From Apium graveolens (taxonomy: Eukaryota; Streptophyta; Magnoliopsida; Apiales; Apiaceae), in NCBI RefSeq assembly GCF_009905375.1, contig NC_133648.1, positions 308,528,565 to 308,592,564 of the forward strand: a DNA stretch of 64,000 nucleotides. The letters are read 5' to 3'. The translations under genes were made by a program, and so were the position numbers. The notes beneath the pieces were generated by a model. The model saw nothing but the letters and a program-made list of their open reading frames with translations, was not told the DNA's origin and did no database searches. This document shows, piece by piece, positions 1 to 9,926 of this stretch (positions are counted from its first letter, which is position 1; every line of letters starts with the position of its first letter).

Positions 1-1499
1 TAGAGGTCCTCAACTGAACTAGATATTTACCTAGTAAAGAAAATGCGCAGCGATTGGGTTGCTGATATTGGATGTGCGGACTGCACTTCTTCTGTTTGCT
101 CGGAAACTTGTGTCTGCAGGTACTTTGTTCTACACATTTAAATCACAAGTTCAAATTGATGTATGTTTCTTGTGTTTTACCTTTTTAATTTAGTAGTTCT
201 TAAGTCTGTCTAGTTTACGACTGATGCATATGCCATGCTCTGATGGGGTTCAAAGTCTAAGCTGCGCAAAAACCTGTAGCTGCTCGGACATGTGCCCTAA
301 CAGACTATTCCGAAAAGAAAAAAGAATGAAAGTGGGTAAGGTGCATCAATAATTACTTTTGTTCTTCATTACAGACTGAACAATGTGGTTGGGGAGTGGA
401 GGCTGTTGAGCCTATTAATAAGGGTGATTTTATTATTGAATATGTTGGAGAAGGTAACACCCTTCATTTCTTTAACGCTTTAGTTTCTGTATGAACATCC
501 ACGATTTTACATATTACTTTTACTTCCAGGACTGCATATGCTGCCAATTTGATATTCTTTTTCTGAATGTTTTGCGCGATTTTTTATTCTCGCTCTTTTT
601 CTGTTTTAGTTACAAGTGACGCTGAGTGTGAAGTACATGAGTGCCCAAAACTTTTACATGTACAAAGTTCAGACAGATTTCACCATTGATTCAACCACAG
701 TAAAGTGTCTAGAGTAAAGTTATTTCGCTGATCTCAGACGAAATTGCTAATGGTAATTCTTTTATGTATGGTTGTTTTAGTCGGTGTATATTCCGGACAC
801 CCCAACTAGTACCAGGCAAGACAGCCTCAGGCCATGTTTATCACTTTCTGCAATCTAACATTTCTTTTCCTTTGTTCGGATAATCTGGACTTGTTTGCTG
901 CTTTCTTCTAGTAAATCTCAGTTATTCTAAATACAGTCAGATTACAATTAAAGAGCTTTGTTCTTTTACTTTCATTGTAGGCAACTAGATGGGGAAACTC
1001 GTCTTGCTGTTTTTGCTGGTCGAGCTATTCAGGAAGGGGAACCATTAACATATGATTATCAGTATGATCTTTGAGTGCTTCTTTTGTTTAGACCTTATAT
1101 AAATTGTTATCGATCTTCACGTTATGCTTTTTCTTAAAACGTCTTAAATCTCTGATTCGCAGAATCTATGTCATTAGCTTTGATATATTGAAATTATATG
1201 TACAATTGCATTCGCATATGCTTCTCTTGTTTGATCAAAATCAAGAAATAAACATAAAAATATGGATATCAACATCTAGTTATTAGGAAATTTTGAAGTC
1301 CTGTTCTTTTGGAGGGCTGCTTTTAACAAAAAGCCATATGAACTTGCATTGCAGGTATGTTCCATTTGGACCTGAGGTCATATGTAAATGTGGCAACTTG
1401 AACTGTGGAGGCTATCTCTGGGCGAAAAGGAGGGCCAGGGTTGAAGAGCCACCCAATAGCATGTCGCCGCTAGAAGCAAAATCCCAAGAGATTCATTGA
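1..1499 (+). pseudogene. ASHR3: ASHR3-like SET-domain histone-lysine methyltransferase, 3' part, damaged
   Basis: Spliced reading gives exons at about 4-119, 214-340, 375-453, 610-699, 981-1061 and 1355-1499. The first two carry the Cys-rich AWS region (GCADC, CVC, CSCSDMCPNRLFRKEK). The third begins the SET domain (EQCGWGVEAVEPINKGDF, then EYVGE). The last two carry GEPLTYDYQ, YVPFGPEVICKCG and the CGGYL post-SET Cys cluster, ending at TGA 1497-1499. The family methylates histone H3 in the nucleus. Two lesions are visible. The 610-699 exon lost about ten codons and shifts frame between the VTSDAECE part and the FYMYKVQTDFTIDST part. The exon that should carry the NHSC motif, part of the cofactor site and pseudoknot, is absent between 700 and 980. 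Other splice junctions keep phase (e.g. CA|G across 1061/1355). The 5' half lies outside the window. Assignment rests on my memory of the Arabidopsis protein; a functional alternative isoform is unlikely. Confidence 0.85.
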
Positions 1500-1786
1500 T
1501 AAGAAAAAGGTGGCAGCCATATCTGTTCTGTCTACATTCCTTTCTTGTATAATAAAATAGAGTAAAGTTTATAAACAAAAACAAGTGATACATACATTCT
1601 ATAGGTAAAAATAGATGTTTTTTCCTTGGGTAGGGGCATGTCATAGACAGCTCATGAGCCCTATATTAAGTTGTTGAGTTATTTACTTTAAACTCGTTGA
1701 AGATTTATAATTGTAACTAATTGTATTGTTTGGCAGTGCTTTTATGCAGTTAATCAAATCAAAAATTACATTTTTTAAAGAGTAGT
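1500..1786 (+). other. 3' flank/UTR of the SET gene
   Basis: Non-coding sequence after the TGA. An AATAAA hexamer at 1551-1556 is a plausible poly(A) signal. No other gene is visible. Confidence 0.45.
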
Positions 1787-1937
1787 GTTAGGTGTACAGA
1801 ATTTTGTACAAAATATTTGTATATAATGACATGCATTTGATGTTTTAATTAGTTTTTGTTGATTTAAATACATGAGACTCATTCCAATTAAAACACATCA
1901 CATGTCATTATGTACAAAATGTACAACATTACACCAA
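1787..1937. mobile_element. MITE-like foldback element
   Basis: About 150 bp with imperfect inverted arms. The left arm (about 1787-1854) reads GTGTTAGGTGTACAGA, then TAATGACATGCATTTGATG and TTTTAATTAG. The right arm (about 1875-1937) is its reverse complement with mismatches (ATTAAAACACATCACATG, ATGTACAACATTACACC). It is non-coding and sits between the SET gene and LINE copy A. The target duplication is unclear. Confidence 0.6.
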
Positions 1938-1947
1938 GCATTTTCCT

Positions 1948-4699
1948 TCTTTAAATGATTATTATTAACTACTAGTTGAGAACTCGTGCTAAGCACGGGC
2001 CGAGATCAAACTATCAATATTAAATAATGATTATAAAAGTTAATTCTAAATTGATTTCAAAAAAAATGTTAATTCTAAATTATAATTAAAATATATAATA
2101 AATAAATTGTACTATTATTGTAATTTTTCTTTTGAAATTATAAGTAGTTTTCATTAACTCAAATCTTATTAGAACAACATACTCAACGTTATTATATCTC
2201 TATTATCCGAAAAGACATAAAAATAATTTTATTTTATTATTTTAATAAAAAAATTTACGGAAAATAGAAATACTATAATTATAATATGATTACAATAATC
2301 GATATTTCGTTAAAAAAATATAGAACTCTAAATGAAATAGAAATTTATGAGTAAAATCAAAATACGGCGTAACCATATTAAGATGAAACCAAATACCCTG
2401 TCAAAAAATAATTTAAAGTTCTACGAAAATATAATTTTAATCATAATACGATTTGAACAAATTTATTATTTTCTAGGCGTGAAACCAAAAAATATTGTCT
2501 ATAATATCCATATCATTTTATTAAAATGGAATTTCACCAACAAATTAAAAAATTCTAAATTAAAATATTCCAGTTTAAATACATAACCTCTTTACTTGGT
2601 TGTGGTTTATATTTTTCGGAAACTATTTAGTTTCCATTTATGAACCAATTTATTTTAAAACATAATTAAAAATAAGATTAAAACCTATAAAAATAATAAA
2701 AAAACATTGCTAAAAAAATTCAAAAACGGGTAAAAATAATACATACAGAATTATAAGTCATATAAGAATCAAAAAAGATAAAAACAATACACTTAGAGGT
2801 ATAACATGAATCGTAAAAAGGAGGAACCGAAAGGTGATGTAACCAAAAAATAAGTGAAACCAAAGTACAACTTAAAAAGAGGTTTCGCTTATTAATAAAG
2901 GTTATTAAAGTGTTCAAAATGAAATACATATGTAGTCGTGGAAGAAAATTTATACAACGCATTTGAAAATCCTTTTTTAGGTACAACACGGATCGGATCG
3001 GAGTGAAACTGCATACCCCCGATTTTTGAAATTTAAAACCGCAACCACAGAACAGGATCGAATCAAAATATTTTTTAGATAAAATCGAAATCAAAATCAC
3101 ATATCCTCTATTTTTAAAATTTAAAATCGCAACTGAATCCATCAGTTCAGTTTTGGTTTTAAAAACCTTTGTTCAGTTTTTATCAGATTGATTTCGGTTA
3201 TGAAACTGCTTCAAAAAAAATGATTAAATAAATACAGTTAGTAGAATTCTTAACAAACCTTAAACAAAACAATACTCAGGTAAGCATTAACAAAAAGCTA
3301 AATTTAATAACACTATGGGATTAAGGTAACTAAATCAAACATAATCTTTTTTTCTCTCCTTTTTTGTGAGAGTTCTATGGTTTCTTCGTTCAACCTCTGA
3401 CATTGGAGAGTGAATCATGAGAGTTTCTTCATTATGGCTCGCTATAATGATTTAAATAAATAATTCAGTGGATTAGATATTGATGATGAGGAGAATTCTG
3501 CATTTGTTTTCAGGGAGGATGTTGATGTTGAGGTGAATAAATATGATCTTTGTGTGGTGGGCAGATTTTTGATGGAGAAACATATCAATGTCAATGCAAT
3601 GAAGACTAAAATGGCAGACGTATGGAGGTCAACTATGAGAATTAATATCAAGGAGTTAGAGCAAAATATATTCTTGTTCCAGTTTATCATAGGGAAAATA
3701 TGCAATGGGTCCTTAAAGGAGGTCGCCATTTGATAGTGCAATGATTGTGATGGCAGAGGTACCAAATCGGGAAGAGCCACTAAATGTTCCGTTATGGCAT
3801 GTAAACATATGGATGCAAACCTTTGATCTTCCATCTAGATTTATGTTGGAGACTGTGGGTAAATAATTGGGAGATTTCTTTGGAGAATTCCTTGAATATG
3901 ACAGTAAAAAAACACGGGCATATGGAGAGAATTTATGCGTTTAAAAGTTAGCGTGGATGTTAGGAAACCATTAAAGCGCAAGTACGAACGAATGGGGGAG
4001 TTTTATTTTACGTGTGGCTTTTTAACTCATACAGAGCGATACTGTAGGAAGTTTCTTTATATAACAAGTGAGGAGATCAACATTTGTGGGAGTTGGCTTA
4101 GAGCGACACCTAGGACAACTGGTGGTCCGGCGAAAAGTCGGTGGTTGCGCGAAGAAGATGATAAGAATTGGGAGGCGCGTCAGGGTCGATACAACTCATG
4201 CCTGAGATTAGGGGGATTTAGTTGTGAGAAGGAAGTCAATAGCATGATTATAGGAGGTTCAAAAAGGCAAGAGTTACATAATCCAGGAAATAATACTAAT
4301 CGGTTAAATGTAGCATGCCAAACTCTGGAGGTTAGGAGAAAAAATTCAAATTAATTTGAAGAGAATGGGGTGGATAATGAGGAGCTGATTGGGCTTTAAA
4401 TTATGGAAATGAAAAGAATGTGTGGTGGCCCAGATAATTATGATACTATGGATACACCAAGTGGGCTTGTAGATGTATCTGACTTGGGCTTGAATATTAA
4501 AATTGAAGCTGAAGTACTTTCTGAATTGGATCGTACAACGTCAAACAACTTCAACTAGATAAGCTTGATAAGCAAGCTAGCCGGACATTATGAATGATGT
4601 AAGTTGGAACTGGAGAGAATTGGGGAATTCTCGTGATGTTCGTGCATTATGGGACGTAGTAAAGTCTCATAAACCCGGTATTTTATTTTTAATGGAAAC
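1948..4699 (+). mobile_element. L1-type LINE, copy A (5' region and ORF1, truncated by copia)
   Basis: Aligns along its length with LINE copy B starting at 14941; both copies begin at the same base (TCTTTAAATGATTATTATT). About 1.5 kb of AT-rich leader (1948-3440) is followed by ORF1 remains and the first codons of the endonuclease ORF (near 4600-4699). The element stops at 4699 where the LTR of a copia element starts. Copy B continues there with TTTGTCTAATGAGG, so this is an insertion breakpoint. I did not find the rest of copy A in the window. The leader holds no gene. Confidence 0.75.
3442..4355 (+). pseudogene. LINE ORF1 (DUF4283 plus zinc knuckle), decayed
   Basis: Broken reading frames match ORF1 of copy B: LDIDDEENSAFVF, YDLCVVGRFLMEKHINVNAM, KTKMADVWRS, then after frame changes KPLKRKYERMGEFYFTCGF and HTERYCRKF. 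The CX2CX4HX4C zinc knuckle (CFTCG....H....C in copy B) has its first Cys changed to Tyr here (YFTCG). ORF1 proteins of plant L1 elements bind the LINE RNA. Several stops and frameshifts (near 3733, 3867, 4540) make this non-functional. Confidence 0.75.
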
Positions 4700-5999
4700 T
4701 GTTGTGCAAAACATGCCAGTACTATAACAAGACTAAGTCAAATTGATAACCCTAAGTAAGTTATATGATAATCTAAGTTTGCACTTTGTATTGTATTACT
4801 TGAGTCTGTAAAATTGTCAAATGTCAATAGACTAGACTGGAGTATTTTTTTGTAAACAGTCTCATGCCTAAGAATAAACTCTGGAAGAAGATCATGAATA
4901 TCATGCCTCAGAGATATTGTGAAGAAGCTTGGGGTTGAATAAATCTGTTTTAAGAAAAATATTCTAAGTCAAGAAATCTACAAGTCACAGATCAAGTCAT
5001 ATAGAGAAGTCATTCGAGTACTCCAGAATGACTTATCGACAAGGCAAAAATATCTTATAGAGAAGTCTCAGAGATATCGATAAGCCAAAATGGATATATG
5101 AAGATTGGAGATATCGACAAGTTCTGCATTAGAGAACTCAGAGATATCGATAAGCCAAAATAAAGAGATGAAGATTAGAGATATCGACAAGTTAACTCTA
5201 CATGCAAAGACTTGGAGACCTCGATAAGCTAAGCTCATTCGAGAACTCAGAGATCTCGATAAATCAAGCTCATTCGAGAACTCAGAGATCTCGACAAGTC
5301 AAGTTCACATCGAGAACTCAGAGACCTCGATAAGTCAAAACACTTGTAGAGAACTAGAGATCTTGATAAGTCATTATATTTATTGAGATGTCATTTCTCT
5401 ATAGTTCAAACTGGAGATCTCGATATAAAACTCAAAGTACAAAATGCAGACCAGTTAAAGATCCAAGATTATCAATCAACAAACGAATCAATCACTGATT
5501 TGAAAAGTCTACAAAAAGCAGCTTGAAAGGTACAAGATCAAAGACCAAGATTAACTGACAAAGTAAAGTCACAAACATGCACGATTTGCAAAGATACACT
5601 AAGCCAGGAATAGAAAGTTTCAGTTAACTTAAAGTGGGGTTTAGTACATGCTATTGTGTGCTGTGTAAAACCTATTTTTACTGTTCTATAAAGTAAACAG
5701 TGGATGCTTTTTTTTAGATGTTACAAATAGATCTGAAAAATCTTGTCTTCTCAAGGAAGAAGCTGGGTTTTTTATCAACAAAGAACCCATGAATTTTGTA
5801 GCAAAACAAACTTGATTTTAATATAAAATTATGTGAGTTTTGAAGATTTGTGTTCACTATTTTTATTTCATTATTTCTGTGTTAACACAATTCACTACAA
5901 AGCAGATTACTTTCTTCACCAAACTAAACATAATTAAAGAAAAGCCTAAAATCAAAAAAAACACATTAACCCCCCTTATGTTGTATTCATTACCTAACA
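4700..5999 (+). repeat. 5' LTR, type A (1300 bp)
   Basis: Starts TGTTGTGCAAAACATGCC directly after interrupted LINE sequence and ends CATTACCTAACA, followed two bases later by the tRNA primer site. TG...CA ends fit an LTR. Homologous LTRs start at 27722 (TGTTGTGCAAGACATGC) and 53064. Confidence 0.85.
4985..5425. repeat. Degenerate short tandem array inside LTR type A
   Basis: Roughly 30-45-bp units repeat a core like AGAGATATCGACAAGTCA or GAGACCTCGATAAGTCA about ten times with drift. The same array recurs at matching positions in the other type-A LTRs (about 27995-28420, 38315-38740, 53330-53770). Open frames over it there (repeated EISTSQ) are translations of the repeat, not genes. Confidence 0.8.
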
Positions 6000-6001
6000 A
6001 G

Positions 6002-6014
6002 TGGTATCAGAGCC
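6002..6014 (+). other. Primer binding site (initiator tRNA-Met)
   Basis: TGGTATCAGAGCC lies two bases after the LTR end, the usual primer site of plant copia elements. It is intact here; the copies at 28973 (TGGTATTAGGG) and 54328 (TAGTTTCAGAG) have decayed. Confidence 0.85.
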
Positions 6015-6048
6015 AAATCTGAAAGTAAACAGATTAAAGATATTGGAA

Positions 6049-7772
6049 GAAGGAATACACAGAAGCTCAGCAGTATCAAAATCTCTGCCTTTGATAGATC
6101 TAACTACACATTACGGAAAACGAAAATGATGTTATTCATAAGGATGGTCAGTCCACTATATATTCAGATCCTCAAGAATGGGCCTTTCACCCCCCTGGTA
6201 AGAGTTGAGAAATCTACAGATGGAGACATGGTTATTCCATCACATTATGCTCCTAAAGATCCTTCAGGATACAGTGGACCTGAAAATGAAAAAATATCTC
6301 TAGACAGTGGCTTGTAGTTGATCTTAATAGAGTCACTTGACAATGTAATGTACAATAACATTAACTGTGACACAGCTAAACATATCAGGGAAAAGATAGA
6401 GATTTTATGTGAGGGAACAGAGGAAGTTAGGTCAAACCAAAGGAGGATTCTGGTTTCTCAATATGAGGGGTTTATGGCTAAATGAAAAGAAGGAATTACT
6501 GAAGTTTTTGAGAGGTTCAACAAATTAATAAATGACTTGTAGCTATATGATAAATATTATGAAGCTGAGGAGGTTAACCTAAAGTTCCTGCTAGCTCTTC
6601 CTGACCATCTTGAACATAAAATATCAACTATTAGAGATGGAGGAGATTTAAGCAGAATGACTTTGGAAGTTCAATATGGAATCTTGAAAACTAATGAACT
6701 TGAGATGCTGCAAAGAAAGTCATTGAAAGCACATCATGGACATGTTATTGATGGTTCCAGTGCTTTGATTATAAATGATAGAGAAAAAAGTGAAGATGAG
6801 GAAGAAGTTTAAGTTCCAATCTATTCAAGCTATGGAACAAAAGAACAAAGGACCTCAGAAGTAAGTTGTCTTGGAACTGTAGGAAGATGAATATTACACC
6901 CTGGATGAGTTAGATGAAATGGATCAATCCATGGCTTACTTGGCTAGGAAATTTTCCAATATAAGAGTCAAGAAGCCAAGGTTTTTCAAAAGTAAGGGAC
7001 AATCTTCCAATAGCAACAATTGGAAACCAAAAGCTCAGTACAATTCAGCTAGCAAAGGTGGCCACAAAAATGGATCCGTGGACAGATCAAAGATAAGGTG
7101 CTTCAACTGTGATGAGTTGGGTCACTTTGTTACTGAATGCAGAAAGCTCAAAAAGGTGAAGAAATATAAAGCTTACATGGAATTGGAAGCAAAGTATGAA
7201 GCTCTCTTGAAGAAACAGTTTGGAAAAGCCTATATTGCAAAAGGAAAGAGTTGGGATGACACTAATAATGATAATGAGGATGAAGAAGTTGGAAACTATG
7301 CACTAATGGCTTTTTAGCATGGAAAAACATCCACTTCAAAATCAAAGGTACCAACTCTAACCACTATTAATTTGAATGCTAGTCAATATAAGGAGACTGT
7401 GGAAAAGATGAGTGTGGAGATGTTTCATATATACATTAGCTTGGTAGCAGCTACTGAGGAAGTCAGTGGGCTAACAAAATCTAATGAGAAGCTTGAGAGT
7501 GAGAAGCAAAAACTGGATTTGCTCCTTGTGGAGCTTGAGTCAGTCAAGCAAGAAAATGAATATTTGAAAAATAAGCTGAAGTGTGCTGCTGAAATTGAAG
7601 CTGTGTTGAGGGAAAAACTGGAAAAGAATGAAGTAAAGTTGAAGTCTTTCAAGAATGCATCTGAGCTGGTAGGTTAGTACCATGAGAAAAACAAGCCATG
7701 TGCTACACTCCCCTTTTTCAAATTTTGTGAGAGTAAGAACACTGTTAGTAACAATAGTTGGATAAGTGAATA
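6049..7772 (+). pseudogene. Copia gag polyprotein (type-A family), with stops and frameshifts
   Basis: The reading starts near ISAFDRSNYTLRKTK and continues through the gag/UBN2-type region (YIQILKNGPFTP, SLDNVMYNNIN, CEGTEEVRSNQRRILVSQYE, KEGITEVFERFNKLINDL). In-frame stops lie near 6315, 6484 and 6539, and a frame change near 6810. An open stretch at 6919-7317 has a CCHC zinc knuckle (CFNCDELGHFVTEC, 7099-7140). A second one at 7372-7677 is a Lys/Glu/Leu-rich coiled coil. Gag forms the virus-like particle. A long gag with coiled coil after the knuckle suggests a SIRE-like lineage, but that is inference. Confidence 0.75.
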
Positions 7773-7775
7773 ATC

Positions 7776-9430
7776 TTTACCTTGACCTTGAGAGCAAAAC
7801 TTCATTTTCTGGTGATTTCTCATTGTTAAAAGAGTAGGTTGCCATTAGTGCTTCTTGCAGACTGACTTTTTTTACTAGAATTAATGTTTAATTCTCTAAG
7901 GATGGAGCAAAACGAAGCTGATGAGGAGCTTGGCAATAATGTAATGTATGATATTAGAAAACTCATCACAATCCATGAGTTTTGAGTGCTCAAAGTTATC
8001 CAAGTCTCTGGTAACAATAAATTATCGATCTTGATCATCAATTATAAACTCTAAAATTAATAACTCAAAAAGTCGGCTCTGATACCAATTTTTAGACTAA
8101 AGCATTTCTATGAATATGACCTAATATTTATACATGCATCTCCCGATGAGAACTATGAGTATTGATTAAAAGTAGAAGCGTACCTTAATCAAAAGAGGTC
8201 ATTGATGATCTTGAGAGAGAGCGAAAAGTTTGAGCACTTGAGAGATTTGATCTTTACTATTCTCCTTTATAAGGACAGGGTATGTGTATTTGCTGAATAC
8301 TATTAGAAAACGTAATGTTATGTTCAAACATAAGGTTCATTATATAGCGAGAATAATGAGACCAATTCTAATGGGCTAAACCGATAATTGTCCATCAGAG
8401 CTATGAGTTTGGGTACTTAAGCTATTATATATATATATCCAAATACATATATATTGGATGTGTTAATTAAATATATATTAAGTGTTATTTATATATTATT
8501 TATTTATTAAGATCAAGTTTTATTTTAGATAATTATTAATAATATCCGATGAGTCCCGTCGAACCCAGCAACAAATAGTGTTTAAGCTAGTGAGTAGGAA
8601 GTGCTTGTTTCACAATAACCCGAACCATGTGTTTTTCTTGAGATTTTTTCCATATGTTTATTTCTATTATCAAAATAAATATAAAGATAATTTTTATAAT
8701 ATTTCTACTAGTTACTATTTTCAATATTACACTATATTAAAATTGTAGTTATCTTATTTGAATTTTGGAGAGTCAAATTCACTAAAATTTAATCAAAATT
8801 TATTATAAATGAAAAAAGTCAAAAAAATATATATCATGTATAATATATTTTCAAATTGCAACTTTCAACTTTTTTAAATAATTTGTAATCATTACTTAAA
8901 ATTTCTAAAAAATTAAACTAGACAACTAAAAAAGAACCGCGTGAATATATTCCAAATATTTTTTATAATTCATAATATCATAATATGTGCAATTTTTCCA
9001 AAATAAACATCAATAATATATAGGAGTTATTCTTTTGAAAGAAATTGAAAATAAAAAAGTATGAATTTGCTAAGAAATTGATTATATTTTATGCAGATTA
9101 TAAATAAAATGATCTTTTTATAGTAAATCAAAAAAATTATATACAGATATTTTAAATAAAAAAATACTATAATATTGCAATACTCTATATATGTAATTTT
9201 ATAAATTTAAAAAATAATTTCATTGTGTCGAGGATTATTCATGAAAGAATATGTAATAAGTATTAATTTATATTTAAGGTTCAGTTTCAAATTTCCAACA
9301 AACGGCAAGATATATTCAAATTTCTTGCTAGGCAAAATTTGTCATCGTCTCTAACATTTGTCTTCTTGTATCAATAAATTTGTCATACATCACACCAATT
9401 CATGCACAAACATACAAACATTACTCCCTC
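7776..9430. other. AT-rich interval with an antisense primer site; possible minus-strand LTR fragment
   Basis: No gene seen. GGCTCTGATACCA at 8075-8087 is the exact reverse complement of the TGGTATCAGAGCC primer site. A minus-strand LTR element may therefore have its LTR at about 8088 upwards and its internal start at about 7826-8074. I could not find clear LTR ends. The rest (8400-9430) is very AT-rich with (TA)n around 8425-8460. Confidence 0.4.
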
Positions 9431-9593
9431 GTAAACAGCTGTGCAGTCTCTAATATAGTAGTATCAGCTGTGAATTCTTTGTTCACTCTCTACTTTTTTC
9501 GTGCCCTAATTCCAAAGCTCTTATTGATCAGTGCCATCCAAGTACGGTGAAACCAATGGAAGCTGAGAATTGCATTGAGAATTGCAGTGAAAT

Positions 9594-9874
9594 TGTTGGA
9601 TATTTAAATTAATCTAAACATATTCTAAATATTAAATAAAGTAGAGTCAGTCACGTAGAAATAGTCATGTGGTGTAGCATGGTTTTAGGAACATAATAAC
9701 AGCTACTGAGACATAGTAGGAGTCTATCTTTGGTGGTTCCTGATTTGTAGAAACCACTTTCTATGTTTTCCATTTTAATTCTCTGTACGTTGAAGTTTTC
9801 TAATTAGAGCAATACGAGTACTATCCTCTCTTGAGTTATACATACAGGTGTGGGTTGTGTGCTGATTACTAATA
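9594..9874 (+). repeat. 5' LTR of the young copia element
   Basis: 281 bp, starting TGTTGGATATTTAAATT and ending GATTACTAATA, identical to 14085-14365 by direct reading. Confidence 0.95.
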
Positions 9875-9876
9875 CT

Positions 9877-9888
9877 TGGTATCAGAGC
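9877..9888 (+). other. Primer binding site (initiator tRNA-Met)
   Basis: TGGTATCAGAGC begins two bases after the 5' LTR. A reading frame can be opened from the TTG at 9876 across this site, but that is not a credible start codon. Confidence 0.9.
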
Positions 9889-9926
9889 AAGACAATTCTG
9901 TGAGACAAAATCAATCACGTGTTCAG

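Larger units (their letters stand above)
4700..7775 (+). mobile_element. Copia element, LTR type A: 5' LTR, PBS and gag only
   Basis: Inserted in LINE copy A. Order: 1.3-kb LTR, initiator-Met primer site, gag with zinc knuckle and coiled coil. Protease, integrase, reverse transcriptase and the 3' LTR are not seen downstream, so the element is truncated or broken near 7775. Related type-A LTR/gag copies lie at 27722, 38271 (partial) and 53064. Confidence 0.8.

Noticed and set aside
2347..3142. Small frames in the LINE leader
   Set aside because: AT-rich, not kept between the two LINE copies, no motif.
9876..9926. Start of the copia frame at TTG 9876
   Set aside because: It lies on the tRNA primer site; the first ATG in frame is at 9927.
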